The notes under the pieces are model-generated. The model saw nothing but the letters and a program-made list of their open reading frames with translations, did no database searches and was not told where the DNA came from. A stretch of 64,000 bases of DNA from Solidesulfovibrio alcoholivorans DSM 5433 (GTDB lineage Bacteria > Desulfobacterota > Desulfovibrionia > Desulfovibrionales > Desulfovibrionaceae): NCBI RefSeq assembly GCF_000702665.1, contig NZ_JNJA01000006.1, positions 62,001 to 126,000 of the forward strand, written 5' to 3'. Positions within the stretch are counted from its first letter, which is position 1. Every line of letters begins with the position of its first letter. A program made the position numbers and the translations under genes. Of this stretch, positions 42,366-51,200 are shown piece by piece.

Positions 42366-43844
42366 ATGAAAAAACTGATCGTCCTGGCTTTGGCTTGTGC
42401 CGCAATCCTGGGGCTCGCCGCGACAGCCCCCGCCGCCACGGAAGTGCGCATGGTGGGGGACGCCCTGGTATACGGCGTGTATTACTCCAACCGCAATTTC
42501 ACCGGCTGGAACCCCGCGGTCTGGACCTCGGCTGCCGGCGCCTACAAGGGCGCGGGCGCCAAGACAGAGGAAAACTTCCAGATATGGGAGCGCTTCCGCG
42601 TGCGCACGGACTTCATCGCCAGCGAGGCCGTGAAGTTCCGCCTGTCGCTCAAGGTGGAGGACACCTGGGGCCACGGCACCTTCACCGCCGCCAACCCGAC
42701 CACGGCGGTGGTGCCCTACCAGGCCTACCTCCAGTTCAAGATCCCGGGTTGCGCCGCGGAGGCCACGGCCGGCCTGCAACGCGTGGACCTGCCCCAGAGC
42801 AAGCTCTTCTACGCCTCGCCGGTCTTCGGCGACAACGCGGCCGCCCTCGTGGTCAAGTCGCCGCTTGTCGACAAGACGCTTTCGGTGGTGGCCGGCTTCG
42901 GGCGGCTCATCGACACCAACCGCACCTATGACACCACCACCACGCAGGTGGCCGACGAACTCGACCTCTACTTCCTGGCCCTGCCCATCGCCGTGGAAGG
43001 CTTCAAGGCCACGCCCTGGGGCGCGGTGGCCGTCGCCGGCAAGAACGCCAACTACTTCACCAACAAGAGCTCGCAATATGGCTCGGCTTATTACGTCGAC
43101 GACCTGGCCTCTGCCGGCACCTTCCTTTCGCCAACGCTGTGGAAGAACGACCAGAACGCCTTCTGGTGGGCCGGCGGCGCGTTCGAAGTCACGGCCCTCG
43201 ATCCGGTCAAGTTCTACGCCGACGTGATCTACGGCACGGGCGCGCAAAGCGACCGCAAGAAGAGCCGCCGCGCAGGCTGGTTCCTCGACGCCGGCGCGGA
43301 ATACACGGGTTTTGACATGCTCACGCCGCAGGTGTTCGCCTGGTGGTCCACGGGCGAGGACAAGTCGACCGTCAACGGTTCCGAGCGCATGCCCATCGTG
43401 CGGCCAAACTGGGGGCCGGGCAACGGCTTCCTCTTCGACGACAGCCAGGCCCTGGTCAAGGACTCCAACGTGGGCATGAGCCCGGTCGGTTCCTGGGGCC
43501 TGGGCGCGAGCCTCAACAACATCTCGTTTATCGAGCGGATGACCAACCGCCTGACCTTCATGTATGTGGGCGGCACCAACTCGGCCCGCGCCATCCGCTA
43601 TCTGAACGACCTCATGGGCAGCAACCCCTACTTCACCATGGGGCGCGACCTGACGGTCAACGAGTATGTCCTGGGCGTCAACTTCGACACCAAGTACATG
43701 ATCTACGAGAACCTGGCCGCCATCGTGGAAACGGGCTGGGCCCACGGCGAGTTCCAGCAGAGCGTCTGGGGCCACCGCCTGGTCAGCCAGTCCCGCGACG
43801 GCGACACCTGGAAGGTGTCCTTCGGCCTGTCGTACAAGTTCTAG
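42366..43844 (+). CDS. Outer membrane homotrimeric porin (Desulfovibrio type)
   Basis: 492 residues. Signal peptide MKKLIVLALACAAILGLA with cleavage near TAPA. The mature chain is made of alternating beta strands and ends in aromatic Phe (SFGLSYKF), the usual outer-membrane beta-barrel insertion signal. Stretches such as VRMVGDALVYGVYYSNRNF and WERFRVRTDF are typical of the abundant porins of Desulfovibrio. GAGGGAGG precedes the start. It should allow diffusion of small solutes. It is monocistronic, with an 18-bp palindrome 15 bases after the stop. Confidence 0.92.
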   Translation: MKKLIVLALACAAILGLAATAPAATEVRMVGDALVYGVYYSNRNFTGWNPAVWTSAAGAYKGAGAKTEENFQIWERFRVRTDFIASEAVKFRLSLKVEDTWGHGTFTAANPTTAVVPYQAYLQFKIPGCAAEATAGLQRVDLPQSKLFYASPVFGDNAAALVVKSPLVDKTLSVVAGFGRLIDTNRTYDTTTTQVADELDLYFLALPIAVEGFKATPWGAVAVAGKNANYFTNKSSQYGSAYYVDDLASAGTFLSPTLWKNDQNAFWWAGGAFEVTALDPVKFYADVIYGTGAQSDRKKSRRAGWFLDAGAEYTGFDMLTPQVFAWWSTGEDKSTVNGSERMPIVRPNWGPGNGFLFDDSQALVKDSNVGMSPVGSWGLGASLNNISFIERMTNRLTFMYVGGTNSARAIRYLNDLMGSNPYFTMGRDLTVNEYVLGVNFDTKYMIYENLAAIVETGWAHGEFQQSVWGHRLVSQSRDGDTWKVSFGLSYKF

Positions 43845-43859
43845 GGGCGTGTTCCTTAA

Positions 43860-43877
43860 ACAATACGATCGTATTGT
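43860..43877. promoter_or_regulatory. 18-bp perfect palindrome between porin and TetR genes
   Basis: ACAATACGATCGTATTGT is symmetric and lacks a loop, so it is a dimer-binding operator candidate rather than a terminator. A related half-site (CGGTATTG) follows at about 43890-43897. It lies about 225 bases upstream of a TetR-family gene, whose product is a natural candidate to bind it. Confidence 0.5.
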
Positions 43878-44016
43878 CATGGAACGGATCGGTATTGAAG
43901 TGGAGTGCCCTTTGGAAACGCAGACGCGTTCTTCAAGGGCGTAACACGGGATCGTCCCGCCCGGGGGGCGAGGGGACAGCGCGCGTTGCCTGTTGCGGCC
44001 GCGGCCTTGGGGTCGC

Positions 44017-44064
44017 GGCCGCTTTGCGTTCCCGGGGCCGCCGTCCCGGGAACGCAAAGCGGCC
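44017..44064. repeat. Perfect 20-bp inverted repeat upstream of the TetR gene
   Basis: Arms 44017-44036 and 44045-44064 are exact reverse complements with an 8-base loop. There is no T-run, though on the plus strand it could act as a transcription barrier after the porin. It ends three bases before the -35 element of the TetR gene. Confidence 0.65.
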
Positions 44065-44067
44065 GTC

Positions 44068-44096
44068 TTGACAAAACCGACCAGATGGTTTTTTAT
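44068..44096 (+). promoter_or_regulatory. Promoter and probable autoregulatory operator of the TetR gene
   Basis: TTGACA at 44068-44073 and TTTTAT 17 bases later. Between and overlapping them lies AAAACC-N8-GGTTTT, an inverted repeat covering the spacer and -10, ideally placed for repression by the TetR protein encoded from 44102. Confidence 0.55.
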
Positions 44097-44101
44097 GCGG
44101 C

Positions 44102-44668
44102 ATGGGCGAAAACCACAAACGCAAGAAGCAGCCGCGGCAGGTCCGGGAGCGGGTGCTCGAGGCCGCGGCGCAGGTCATCGTGGAGCGGGGGCTCGGCGGG
44201 CTGACGCTCGAACTCGCGGCCCGGCGCGCCGGCATCAGCAAGGGCGGGCTGATGCACCATTTCCCGAGCAAACAGGCGCTGCTCGACGGCATTTTCCGGA
44301 TCATCACCACGTCGTTTGAAAGCGCCATCCTCGCCTGCACGGCCCGGGACGACAATCCGCACGGGCGTTTCACCAGGGCCTATGTCGCGGCGACGTTCGC
44401 GCCGCGGCTCGGGGAGTACGACAACGCGCTGCTTGGCGCGTGCGGCCTGGCCATGAGCCGCGATGCGGCGCTTTCCGGGGCATGGCACGCCTGGGTCGAG
44501 GCGCAGCTGGCGGAGCACGGGGAAGACCCCGAAAACATGCTCGGCCGCATGCTCCGCTATGCCGCGGACGGCATGTGGCTCGAACACTGCGGCGCTTCCT
44601 CGGACAGGCTCGCGGCGAAGCGCAAGGCCATGGCCGCGTATTTGATGGAGCTTTCGCAGGAATTGTAG
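44102..44668 (+). CDS. TetR-family transcriptional regulator
   Basis: 188 residues. The N-terminal TetR helix-turn-helix is VRERVLEAAAQVIVERGLGG followed by LELAARRAGISKGGLMHHFP and SKQALLDGIF. The C-terminal ligand domain begins at about residue 60. No strong ribosome site is visible; the start is only a few bases after the presumed promoter, so a very short leader or leaderless mRNA is possible. Likely targets are its own promoter and the downstream flavoprotein gene at 44766. Confidence 0.93.
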   Translation: MGENHKRKKQPRQVRERVLEAAAQVIVERGLGGLTLELAARRAGISKGGLMHHFPSKQALLDGIFRIITTSFESAILACTARDDNPHGRFTRAYVAATFAPRLGEYDNALLGACGLAMSRDAALSGAWHAWVEAQLAEHGEDPENMLGRMLRYAADGMWLEHCGASSDRLAAKRKAMAAYLMELSQEL

Positions 44669-44765
44669 GGCGTACGTGCCCAATAGCGGGGCGCGCGTCA
44701 CGGCGTTACCCGCGCGCAAACAACGGCTCCCGCGCTCCTGCGGCGCGGCGTGCGAGGGGCATCCC

Positions 44766-45362
44766 ATGTCCAAGACGGTTGTTTTCATTCAAGGCAGCCC
44801 GCGCGAGAACGGCAACACGCGGGCGCTGGCGGCACTGGCCAGGGAGACGCTGGCGCTATCGGGCATCGCGTCGGCCGAGATCGACGCGACGCGGCTTAAA
44901 TGCAGCCATCCCGGCTGCCTCGCCTGCGGCCGCTGCCAGGAGGGGCCGGATTTCCGCTGCCAAGTGGACGACGGGCTGGCCCGGGCCGTGGCCACGTTGC
45001 CGGACTACGACGCCGTGGTGCTGTCCACGCCCGTGTTCTGGCTCGGCCCCACGGCCCAGGCGAAAATGTGCATCGACCGCATGGCGAGCCTCGTCAAATG
45101 CTCGGATGCGGGCGCGCTCGCCACACCGCTGCGCGGCAAGATCCTGGGGCTTTTCGCCACGGGCGCGACAGAGCGGGACGAGAACCTGGACATCCTGGAG
45201 CGGCAGTACCGCGTCATGGCCGAATATCTCGGCATGCCGTTCGTTTCCGCGCTGTTCCCCTTCTGCGACGTTCCTGCCGGGCAGGCGGTTGCCGAACCGG
45301 AATTCGCGACCGTGGCCCGGGATTTCGGCGTCCGGCTTACCGCGATGCTCGGCGTCCGCTAG
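44766..45362 (+). CDS. NADPH-dependent FMN reductase / iron-sulfur-flavoprotein-like
   Basis: 198 residues, flavodoxin-like fold. The FMN phosphate loop is FIQGSPRENGNTRALA, and a cysteine cluster follows (CSHPGCLACGRCQEG), as in iron-sulfur flavoproteins of anaerobes, which carry a compact 4Fe-4S motif. The isoalloxazine region is STPVFWLGPTAQAKMCIDR. It probably reduces quinones, oxygen species or electrophiles. It follows the TetR gene in the same direction, suggesting TetR control. Confidence 0.88.
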   Translation: MSKTVVFIQGSPRENGNTRALAALARETLALSGIASAEIDATRLKCSHPGCLACGRCQEGPDFRCQVDDGLARAVATLPDYDAVVLSTPVFWLGPTAQAKMCIDRMASLVKCSDAGALATPLRGKILGLFATGATERDENLDILERQYRVMAEYLGMPFVSALFPFCDVPAGQAVAEPEFATVARDFGVRLTAMLGVR

Positions 45363-45377
45363 GGGCGCACGGGGCCG

Positions 45378-45887
45378 TTACGCCCCGTTGTCGGGGGCCG
45401 GCGGCCCGAGCGGGCGGCCGTCGGCCAGGGCGACGACGTAGCGCGCGCCGAATCCCAGGCGGTTGTCCAGGTAGCGGATGCGGCTTGGGCGAAAGCTGTG
45501 GGGCGCGACGGAAGCCGTTTTTGCCGCCGTCTCCCCCGTGCCCGCGAGCATGGCCGCGGCAAAGGGGAACTTGGCCAGATAGGCGGCCGTGGCCGCGGCT
45601 TTGGCCGCAAGCCCGGCCACTGGGCGCGCCTCGCCCTCCAGTTGCAGGCCCCGGATCTCGCGCCAGGTGGCTGCCTCGGGGTGCACGGTCGCGGCGCAGG
45701 CGGGGTGCGCGGCCAGGTTGCGGCCGTGGCGCGAGGCCAGCGACGAAAAGAAAATGAGGTCGTAGCCGCGCGGCGCGAAATAGACGTCCGTGGCCCAGGG
45801 CCGCCCGTCGGCGCAGGTGGCGAGCGTCATGGCCGCCACGGAAGCGAGCAGTTCGCGCACCGCCGCCGCAAAATCCTCAGGCGTCAT
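45378..45887 (-). CDS. Pyridoxamine 5'-phosphate oxidase-like FMN-binding protein
   Basis: 169 residues. The split-barrel FMN-binding fold is suggested by MTLATCADGRPWATDVYFAP, FFSSLASRHGRNL and GLQLEGEARPV. Catalytic PNPOx residues are not evident, so it may be a flavin- or haem-binding relative. Its start overlaps the ubiX stop by 11 bases, and it is the last gene of the minus-strand run that begins with pilT. It converges with the FMN reductase gene (15 bases apart). Confidence 0.82.
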   Translation of the reverse strand: MTPEDFAAAVRELLASVAAMTLATCADGRPWATDVYFAPRGYDLIFFSSLASRHGRNLAAHPACAATVHPEAATWREIRGLQLEGEARPVAGLAAKAAATAAYLAKFPFAAAMLAGTGETAAKTASVAPHSFRPSRIRYLDNRLGFGARYVVALADGRPLGPPAPDNGA

Positions 45888-46443
45888 GGCCCCAGCGCCT
45901 GTACAGGTCGTGGAGGATGCCGAACTGGTCGAGCACCTTGCCCACGGTCTGGTCCACGATGTCCATGACGGTCTTCGGGCCGTGGTAGAAGGCCGGGGCC
46001 GGGGGCAGGATGACGCCGCCCATCTCGGTCACGGCCGTCATGTGGCGCAGGTGCCCGAGGTGCAGCGGCGTCTCGCGCGGCACGAGCACGAGCCTGCGCC
46101 GCTCCTTGAGCGTGACGTCCGCGGCCCGGACGAGCAGGTTGTCCCCGAGCGACAGGGCGATCTGCGCGAGCGTCTTCATGGAGCAGGGCGCGACGACCAT
46201 GCCGTGCATGGGAAAGGAGCCGCTGGCGACCGGGGCGGCGAGGTCGCCGTGTTCGTGGACCACGTCGGCCAGGGCGCGTACGTCTTGGGCGCTGCGCTCG
46301 GTCTCGAAACCGAGGGTCACGGCCGCGCCTGGGCTTAGGATCAGGTGGCTTTCGACGTCCGGCGCGTCGCGCAAGGCCATAAGCAGGCGGATGCCGTAGA
46401 CGACGCCGCTTGCGCCCGTGATGCCGACCAGAAGACGCTTCAT
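45877..46443 (-). CDS. ubiX: Flavin prenyltransferase UbiX
   Basis: 188 residues. It makes prenylated FMN, the cofactor of UbiD-type decarboxylases. Motifs: GITGASGVVYGIRLL at the N-terminus, the FMN-site Ser in ILSPGAAV, SGSFPMHGMVVAPCSMKTLA, and RRLVLVPRETPLHLGHLRHM (prenyl phosphate binding). Length is typical. The downstream PNPOx-like gene overlaps by 11 bases; acs ends 15 bases upstream. No UbiD is in the window. Confidence 0.96.
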   Translation of the reverse strand: MKRLLVGITGASGVVYGIRLLMALRDAPDVESHLILSPGAAVTLGFETERSAQDVRALADVVHEHGDLAAPVASGSFPMHGMVVAPCSMKTLAQIALSLGDNLLVRAADVTLKERRRLVLVPRETPLHLGHLRHMTAVTEMGGVILPPAPAFYHGPKTVMDIVDQTVGKVLDQFGILHDLYRRWGHDA

Positions 46444-46458
46444 GCGGGTCCCTCTTGA

Positions 46459-48387
46459 TTACTCTTCCGCATCGCTGCGGTATTCGTACGGTTCGCCCAG
46501 TTCCTCGGCGCGCAGGGCGCGGCGCAGGATCTTGCCGCTGCGCGTGCGCGGCAGGGTCTCGCGCAGTTCCACCCCGCGCAGGATGACGATGGGCCCCAGT
46601 TCCCGGCGCAGATGGCCGCGCAGGTCCGCCGCCAGGGCGTCGGCGTCGGGAAAGGCCCCGGTCCAGGCCGGGTCGGCGACCACGAACGCCTTGGCCACCT
46701 CGCCCTTGATCTTGTCCGGCACGCCGATGACCGCCGCCTCGGCCACGAAGCGGTGCGCGCACAGCGCGGCCTCGATCTCGGCCGTGCCCAGGCGGTGCCC
46801 GGCGATGTTGAGCACGTCGTCGGCGCGGCCCTGGATCCAGTAGTAGCCGTCCTCGTCGCGCCGGGCCACGTCGCCGGCGAAGTACGCGCCCGGGATCTTC
46901 TCCCAGTACGCCTCGCGGTAGCCTTCCTCGTCCCCGGCCAGGCCCGAGAACATCCCCGGCCAGGGCTTGCGCAGCACCAGAAAGCCGCCCTGGCCCGGGG
47001 GCACGGGCGCGCCCGCGGCGTCCACCACGTCGGCGGCGACCCCGGGCAGGGCCTTGCCCACGGAGCCGGGCTTGAGCACGGAGATGGGCATGGGCGAAAG
47101 CATGGCCATGCCGGTTTCCGTCTGCCACCAGGTGTCGAGGACCGGACAGTTGGAGCGGCCGATGTGCTTGTAAAACCACATCCAGGCCTCGGGGGAGAGG
47201 GGCTCGCCCACGCTGCCGAGGAGGCGCAGGGTCGAGAGGTCGCGTTTTTTGGGATACTGCGGGCCGTAGCGCATGAGCATGCGCACGAGCGTCGGCGTGG
47301 CGTAGAAGATCGTGGCCCCGTAGCGCTCGATGATCGCGGGCAGGCGGTCGGCCTGCGGGTAGAGGGGGTGGCCTTCGTAGAGAATGACCGTCGCGCCGGT
47401 AAGGAGCGGCCCGTAGACGCCGTAGGTGTGGCCGGTGATCCAGCCGGGGTCGGCGGTGCAGAAGTGGATGTCCGTGGGTTTGATGTCGAACACCGTGCGG
47501 AAGGTGTGGTGCGCGCCGACCATGTAGCCGCCGTGGTCGTGGACCACGGACTTGGGCCGGCCGGTGGTGCCGGAGGTCGGCAGCCAGAAGAGCGGTTCCC
47601 CGGCCTCCATGATCTCCGTGGCCGCCTCGGGCGATTCCTGGCGCAGCAGATCGTGGTAGTAGAGGTCGCGCGGTTCGCGCATGTCGATGTCGTCGCCCGT
47701 GCGCCGCACCACGACCACGGTTTCGGCCGCGTCGCCGCGCACGCCCTCCAGCGCCTCGTCCACCACGGTCTTGAGGTTGATGCAGCGCCCGCCGCGATAG
47801 AAGCCGTCGGCCGTGACGAGCACCTTGGCCTCGGCGTCGTTTATGCGTTCGCGCAGGAACTTGGCCGAGTAGCCGGCGAAGACGAAGACGTGCACGGCCC
47901 CGATCTTGGCCGTGGCCAGCATGGCGACCACGGTTTCCGGCACAGGCGGCATATAGAGGCACACCCGGTCCCCGCGCGAGACGCCAAGGGCCCGCAGCGC
48001 GCAGGCGAAGCGGTTCACCTCGCGGTAGAGCTCGAAATAGGTGAATTTGCGGCAGTCCCCGGCCTCGCCCTCCCAGATGAGCGCGAGCTTGTTCTTCGTC
48101 CAGATGTGGACGTGGCGGTCCAGGGCGTTGTGCACGATGTTGCCGCGCGCGCCGGGGAACCAGCGGTAGTGGGGGGCGCGGCTGTCGTCGAGCACGGCGT
48201 CCCATTTGCGGTGCCACTCGAGCTCGAGCGCCGCCTGTTCCCAGTAGGCGCACGGGTCGGCCTCGGCCAGGCGGTAGGCCTCGGCCAGCTCCGCCGGCTT
48301 GACGTTGGCCTCGATGACCGTTGCCGGGGCCGGCCGGAAGACCCGCTCCTCCACGAGCAGGGCGTCAAGCGTTGCGGGCGTCGGCAT
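46459..48387 (-). CDS. acs: Acetyl-CoA synthetase
   Basis: 642 residues, AMP-forming acyl-CoA synthetase. Core motifs are WLPTSGTTGRPKSVVHDHGG (P-loop), DTWWQTETGM (adenine binding), and the C-terminal hinge and lysine in LPRTRSGKILRRALR, where Lys acetylation controls the enzyme in other bacteria. Length matches Acs; propionate as a substrate is also possible. AAGGAGG precedes the start. It lies 36 bases after the LytTR regulator gene and 15 before ubiX. In this organism it would activate acetate or the acids released by aldehyde oxidation. Confidence 0.96.
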   Translation of the reverse strand: MPTPATLDALLVEERVFRPAPATVIEANVKPAELAEAYRLAEADPCAYWEQAALELEWHRKWDAVLDDSRAPHYRWFPGARGNIVHNALDRHVHIWTKNKLALIWEGEAGDCRKFTYFELYREVNRFACALRALGVSRGDRVCLYMPPVPETVVAMLATAKIGAVHVFVFAGYSAKFLRERINDAEAKVLVTADGFYRGGRCINLKTVVDEALEGVRGDAAETVVVVRRTGDDIDMREPRDLYYHDLLRQESPEAATEIMEAGEPLFWLPTSGTTGRPKSVVHDHGGYMVGAHHTFRTVFDIKPTDIHFCTADPGWITGHTYGVYGPLLTGATVILYEGHPLYPQADRLPAIIERYGATIFYATPTLVRMLMRYGPQYPKKRDLSTLRLLGSVGEPLSPEAWMWFYKHIGRSNCPVLDTWWQTETGMAMLSPMPISVLKPGSVGKALPGVAADVVDAAGAPVPPGQGGFLVLRKPWPGMFSGLAGDEEGYREAYWEKIPGAYFAGDVARRDEDGYYWIQGRADDVLNIAGHRLGTAEIEAALCAHRFVAEAAVIGVPDKIKGEVAKAFVVADPAWTGAFPDADALAADLRGHLRRELGPIVILRGVELRETLPRTRSGKILRRALRAEELGEPYEYRSDAEE

Positions 48388-48423
48388 CCGTGTCCTCCTT
48401 GCCGGGGCGAAAGGGCGGCCCCG

Positions 48424-49305
48424 TTACAGTCCGAGAATCTGCTTGAGTTCGCCGATGCGGCGGCGGCCTATGGGCAGCTCGATGCGCGTCTTGCCGGCCG
48501 TGCGCAGCATGAAGTTGCCGCCGGGCAGCGTCGCGATTTCCGTCACCTGGTCCAGGTTCACGAGGTATTTGCGGTGCACGCGGAAGAAACGGTGGGGCCG
48601 CAGGCGCTCCTCCAGGTTTTTCAGGCGGTAGGACGTTAAGAGCTTCTGGCCTGCCGTGTGCACGAAGGAATAGTCCTCGTAGGCCTCGATGAAAAGAATT
48701 TGCGTGTACGGGAGCAGGATCGTGAGCCCGTCCTGGGTGATGGGCAGCTTCTCGATGTCCACGGGCCGATCGTGGCCCATGTCCCAGGCCTGCCTGAGGG
48801 CGGAGAGGAAGCGGTCCTCCTCCTCGCCCTCGAGGGGCAGCAGCACCGTCTCCTCGGCCTCGCCGTCCTCGTCCCCGGCGGTCGCGGCCATGCCGGCGGG
48901 CCGCCACTGCGCCGGCGGGGCCTCGCGAAAGGCCGGCTTGTAGCGCGACAGCCGCTCCAGGGTCTGGGCGAAGCGCTGGGGCGAAAACGGCCACAGCAGG
49001 TAGTCCGCCGCGCCGAGCTCGAAGGCGCGGAAGGCCTTGGCCTCGTCGGCGGCGATGAAGATGAGCCCGGGCTGGCGCTTGGCCGCGCACAGCGCCTCGG
49101 CCAGCTCGAAGCCGCCCACCTCGCCCGGCAGGTCCACGCCGCAAAAAAGCAGGCCGTAGGGAATGGCCCGCAAGAGCTCCGACGCCTCGTAGGCGTCCAC
49201 GGCCTCACCGAGCACCCGGATGAAGTCCGCCTCGGCCAGACGGGCGCGCAGGGCCGTGCGCACCGCCGGGTCGGGATGGACGAGCAGGGCCGGGATGCGG
49301 TCCAT
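48424..49305 (-). CDS. LytTR-family response regulator
   Basis: 293 residues. The start at 49305 places the receiver domain at the N-terminus (RIPALLVHPDPAVRTALRAR). The phospho-acceptor region LLFCGVDLPGEVGG still has an Asp, and a Lys-like position is in GAADYLLWPF, which departs from the usual TKP. A linker rich in Glu follows. The C-terminal LytTR DNA-binding domain has YTQILFIEAYEDYSFVHTA, RPHRFFRVHRKYLVNLDQV and IGRRRIGELKQIL. It lies between the PilT-like genes and acs in one run, without a kinase beside it. Confidence 0.92.
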   Translation of the reverse strand: MDRIPALLVHPDPAVRTALRARLAEADFIRVLGEAVDAYEASELLRAIPYGLLFCGVDLPGEVGGFELAEALCAAKRQPGLIFIAADEAKAFRAFELGAADYLLWPFSPQRFAQTLERLSRYKPAFREAPPAQWRPAGMAATAGDEDGEAEETVLLPLEGEEEDRFLSALRQAWDMGHDRPVDIEKLPITQDGLTILLPYTQILFIEAYEDYSFVHTAGQKLLTSYRLKNLEERLRPHRFFRVHRKYLVNLDQVTEIATLPGGNFMLRTAGKTRIELPIGRRRIGELKQILGL

Positions 49306-49309
49306 GGCG

Positions 49310-50020
49310 CTACCCTTGCTCCGCGCGGAAATAGGACGGCTTGGCCATGGTCGCGCCGCGGGCGGCTCCCAGGCGCGCGGCGGCATCCGCCGTATCGGCT
49401 ACGGCGAGCACGACGTCCGCGCCCAGGCCAAACGCGGCCAGGGGATCGCCCGTGGCGAACGCGCCGAGCACGATGACGGTCATGGCCTCGCGCGCGCGCC
49501 CGGGCAGGGCGGCCACGGCGGTAAGGAGCGCCTGCGCCCGGGCGTCGCCGCCGGCACCTTCCGCCGGGTCCGCGACCAGGACCACGGCCGGGCGGTGGAA
49601 GCGCACATCGGCCTCGATCTGGCGCGCATCGTGCGACGCGGGCAGGACGTGCCAGCCGGGTGCGGGAAAGGCCGCGGCCACGGCCCGGACCCAGGGCGTG
49701 TCCGGCCCGTCCGGTCCGGCCGGCCCTTCCGAGATATCCGGCAGTGCGGTCAGGACCAGCGCCGCGCCCGGCGGCACGGGCGTCGGCGCGGGCAGGGACG
49801 GGGCCTTGGCGACGGGGCGCGCGGGGGGCGGCGATGGGGCCGTGGCGACGTCGTCGAAGGCCACGCCGCTTGCGGTGCGCGTGAATGTGCGGCGCAGTCC
49901 GCAGGCCGGACAGGTGAAGGCTGCCTTGGCCCCGAGCGGCGGCTTGTCCGGGGCAAGCCGCAGCGTGTGGCCGCCGCAGGGGCAGGTGACGGCAAGGGTT
50001 TCGGCCGCGCTTTGGCTCAT
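49310..50020 (-). CDS. Zinc-ribbon protein with receiver-like C-terminal region
   Basis: 236 residues. The start at 50020 overlaps the stop of the PilT-like gene (ATGA), so they are coupled. An N-terminal zinc ribbon (CPCGGHTLRL and CPACGLRRTF) is followed by a Pro/Ala linker. A domain of about 110 residues with alternating strands (PAVVLVADPAEGAGG and AMTVIVLGAFATGDPL) resembles a degenerate receiver. It lies 4 bases before the LytTR gene. Function unknown; a link to pilus regulation is inferred from position. Confidence 0.75.
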   Translation of the reverse strand: MSQSAAETLAVTCPCGGHTLRLAPDKPPLGAKAAFTCPACGLRRTFTRTASGVAFDDVATAPSPPPARPVAKAPSLPAPTPVPPGAALVLTALPDISEGPAGPDGPDTPWVRAVAAAFPAPGWHVLPASHDARQIEADVRFHRPAVVLVADPAEGAGGDARAQALLTAVAALPGRAREAMTVIVLGAFATGDPLAAFGLGADVVLAVADTADAAARLGAARGATMAKPSYFRAEQG

Positions 50021-51195
50021 GGCGTCTCCCCGGGTTCCGGCGCGGCCGGGCGTTCGAATTCGAGGCCGGTGATGCTGGAAACGGGCTGGCCGCGCCCGGC
50101 CTTGATCGCGTCCAGGGCCCGGGACAGGGCGGCCCGGTCCGCGGCGCGCGAAACGGCCGTATCCTCGCTGACCACGCCCGTGGCGTAGAGCGCGGCCGTG
50201 GCCGCGTCGAAGGAGACCATGCCGTGGGGCTGGCCCTGTTCGATGATGTCGGCAAACCCGGCGGCGTCGCTTTCGCCGGAAAGGATGCGGTCGCGCACGC
50301 GAAGCGTGGCCGCGAGCACCTCCACGGAGGCGGCGCGGCCGCCGCCGATGCGCGGCAGCAGGCGCTGGGCCGCGACGTAGCGCAGGCTCGCGGCCAGGCG
50401 CTGGCGGGCCAGGCGCTGCTCGCCCGGCGCGAAAAAGGCCAGCAGCCGCTCCACCGCGCCGGCGCAGTCGGCCGTGTGCAACGTGGCGAACACGAGGTGG
50501 CCGGTTTCGGCCGCGCCAAGGGCCGCGTCCACGGTTTCCCGGTCGCGCGCCTCGCCGACGAGGATGACGTGGGGGGCCTGGCGCAGGGCCGAGCGGATGC
50601 CGTCGGCGAAATTGGGGAAGTCCGTGCCGAGCTCGCGCTGGCTGACGATGCCCCGGCCCGGCGCAAACAGGCATTCGACCGGGTCTTCCAGGGTGACCAC
50701 GTGCACGGCGCGCGCGGCGAGGATGGCGTCGATCACGGCGGCAAGGGTCGTGGACTTGCCCGAGCCCGTGGCCCCGACCACGAGCACGAGCCCTTCGGCA
50801 AGCGCGGTCATGCGCGAAAAAACCGGCGGCAGCCCGAGTGCCGCCAGCGCGGGCGGCGCGTCCGGCAGGCGGCGCAGCACCAGTTCCAGGCTGTCGGCGG
50901 CGCGGCAGACGTTGACCCGGAAGCGCGCGCCCGACGGGTGGGCGAGGCTCACGTCGCATCCGCCGCGCGCGCGCAGGTCGGCAACGAGGCGCGCGTCCGC
51001 GCCGGCCACGCCCCGGGCGAGGGCTTCGGTCTGGGCGGGGGTCAGCCGGCCGTCGCAGTGCGGCAGGGCCAGCGGGATCGCGCCGCCGTCCACCAGGGCC
51101 ATGGGCGCGGCGCCGGCGGCGAAGATGTAGTCCGAGGCCGACGGCGCGGCGGCAAGGGCCGCGCCGAGGAGGGTGTCGAGGACCAGGCGCGACAT
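50017..51195 (-). CDS. Second PilT-like secretion/retraction ATPase
   Basis: 392 residues, divergent PilT. An N-terminal PAS-like domain is followed by the ATPase core: Walker A VGATGSGKSTTLA, Asp box HVVTLEDPVECLF, Walker B VILVGEARDRETV, and His box TLHTADCAGAVERLL. The C-terminal AIRNLIRE-type motif of true PilT retraction ATPases is not evident; instead there is an Ala/Arg-rich tail. It may be a PilU-like accessory motor. It starts 5 bases after pilT and overlaps the next gene. Confidence 0.88.
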   Translation of the reverse strand: MSRLVLDTLLGAALAAAPSASDYIFAAGAAPMALVDGGAIPLALPHCDGRLTPAQTEALARGVAGADARLVADLRARGGCDVSLAHPSGARFRVNVCRAADSLELVLRRLPDAPPALAALGLPPVFSRMTALAEGLVLVVGATGSGKSTTLAAVIDAILAARAVHVVTLEDPVECLFAPGRGIVSQRELGTDFPNFADGIRSALRQAPHVILVGEARDRETVDAALGAAETGHLVFATLHTADCAGAVERLLAFFAPGEQRLARQRLAASLRYVAAQRLLPRIGGGRAASVEVLAATLRVRDRILSGESDAAGFADIIEQGQPHGMVSFDAATAALYATGVVSEDTAVSRAADRAALSRALDAIKAGRGQPVSSITGLEFERPAAPEPGETP

Positions 51196-51200
51196 GGGGC

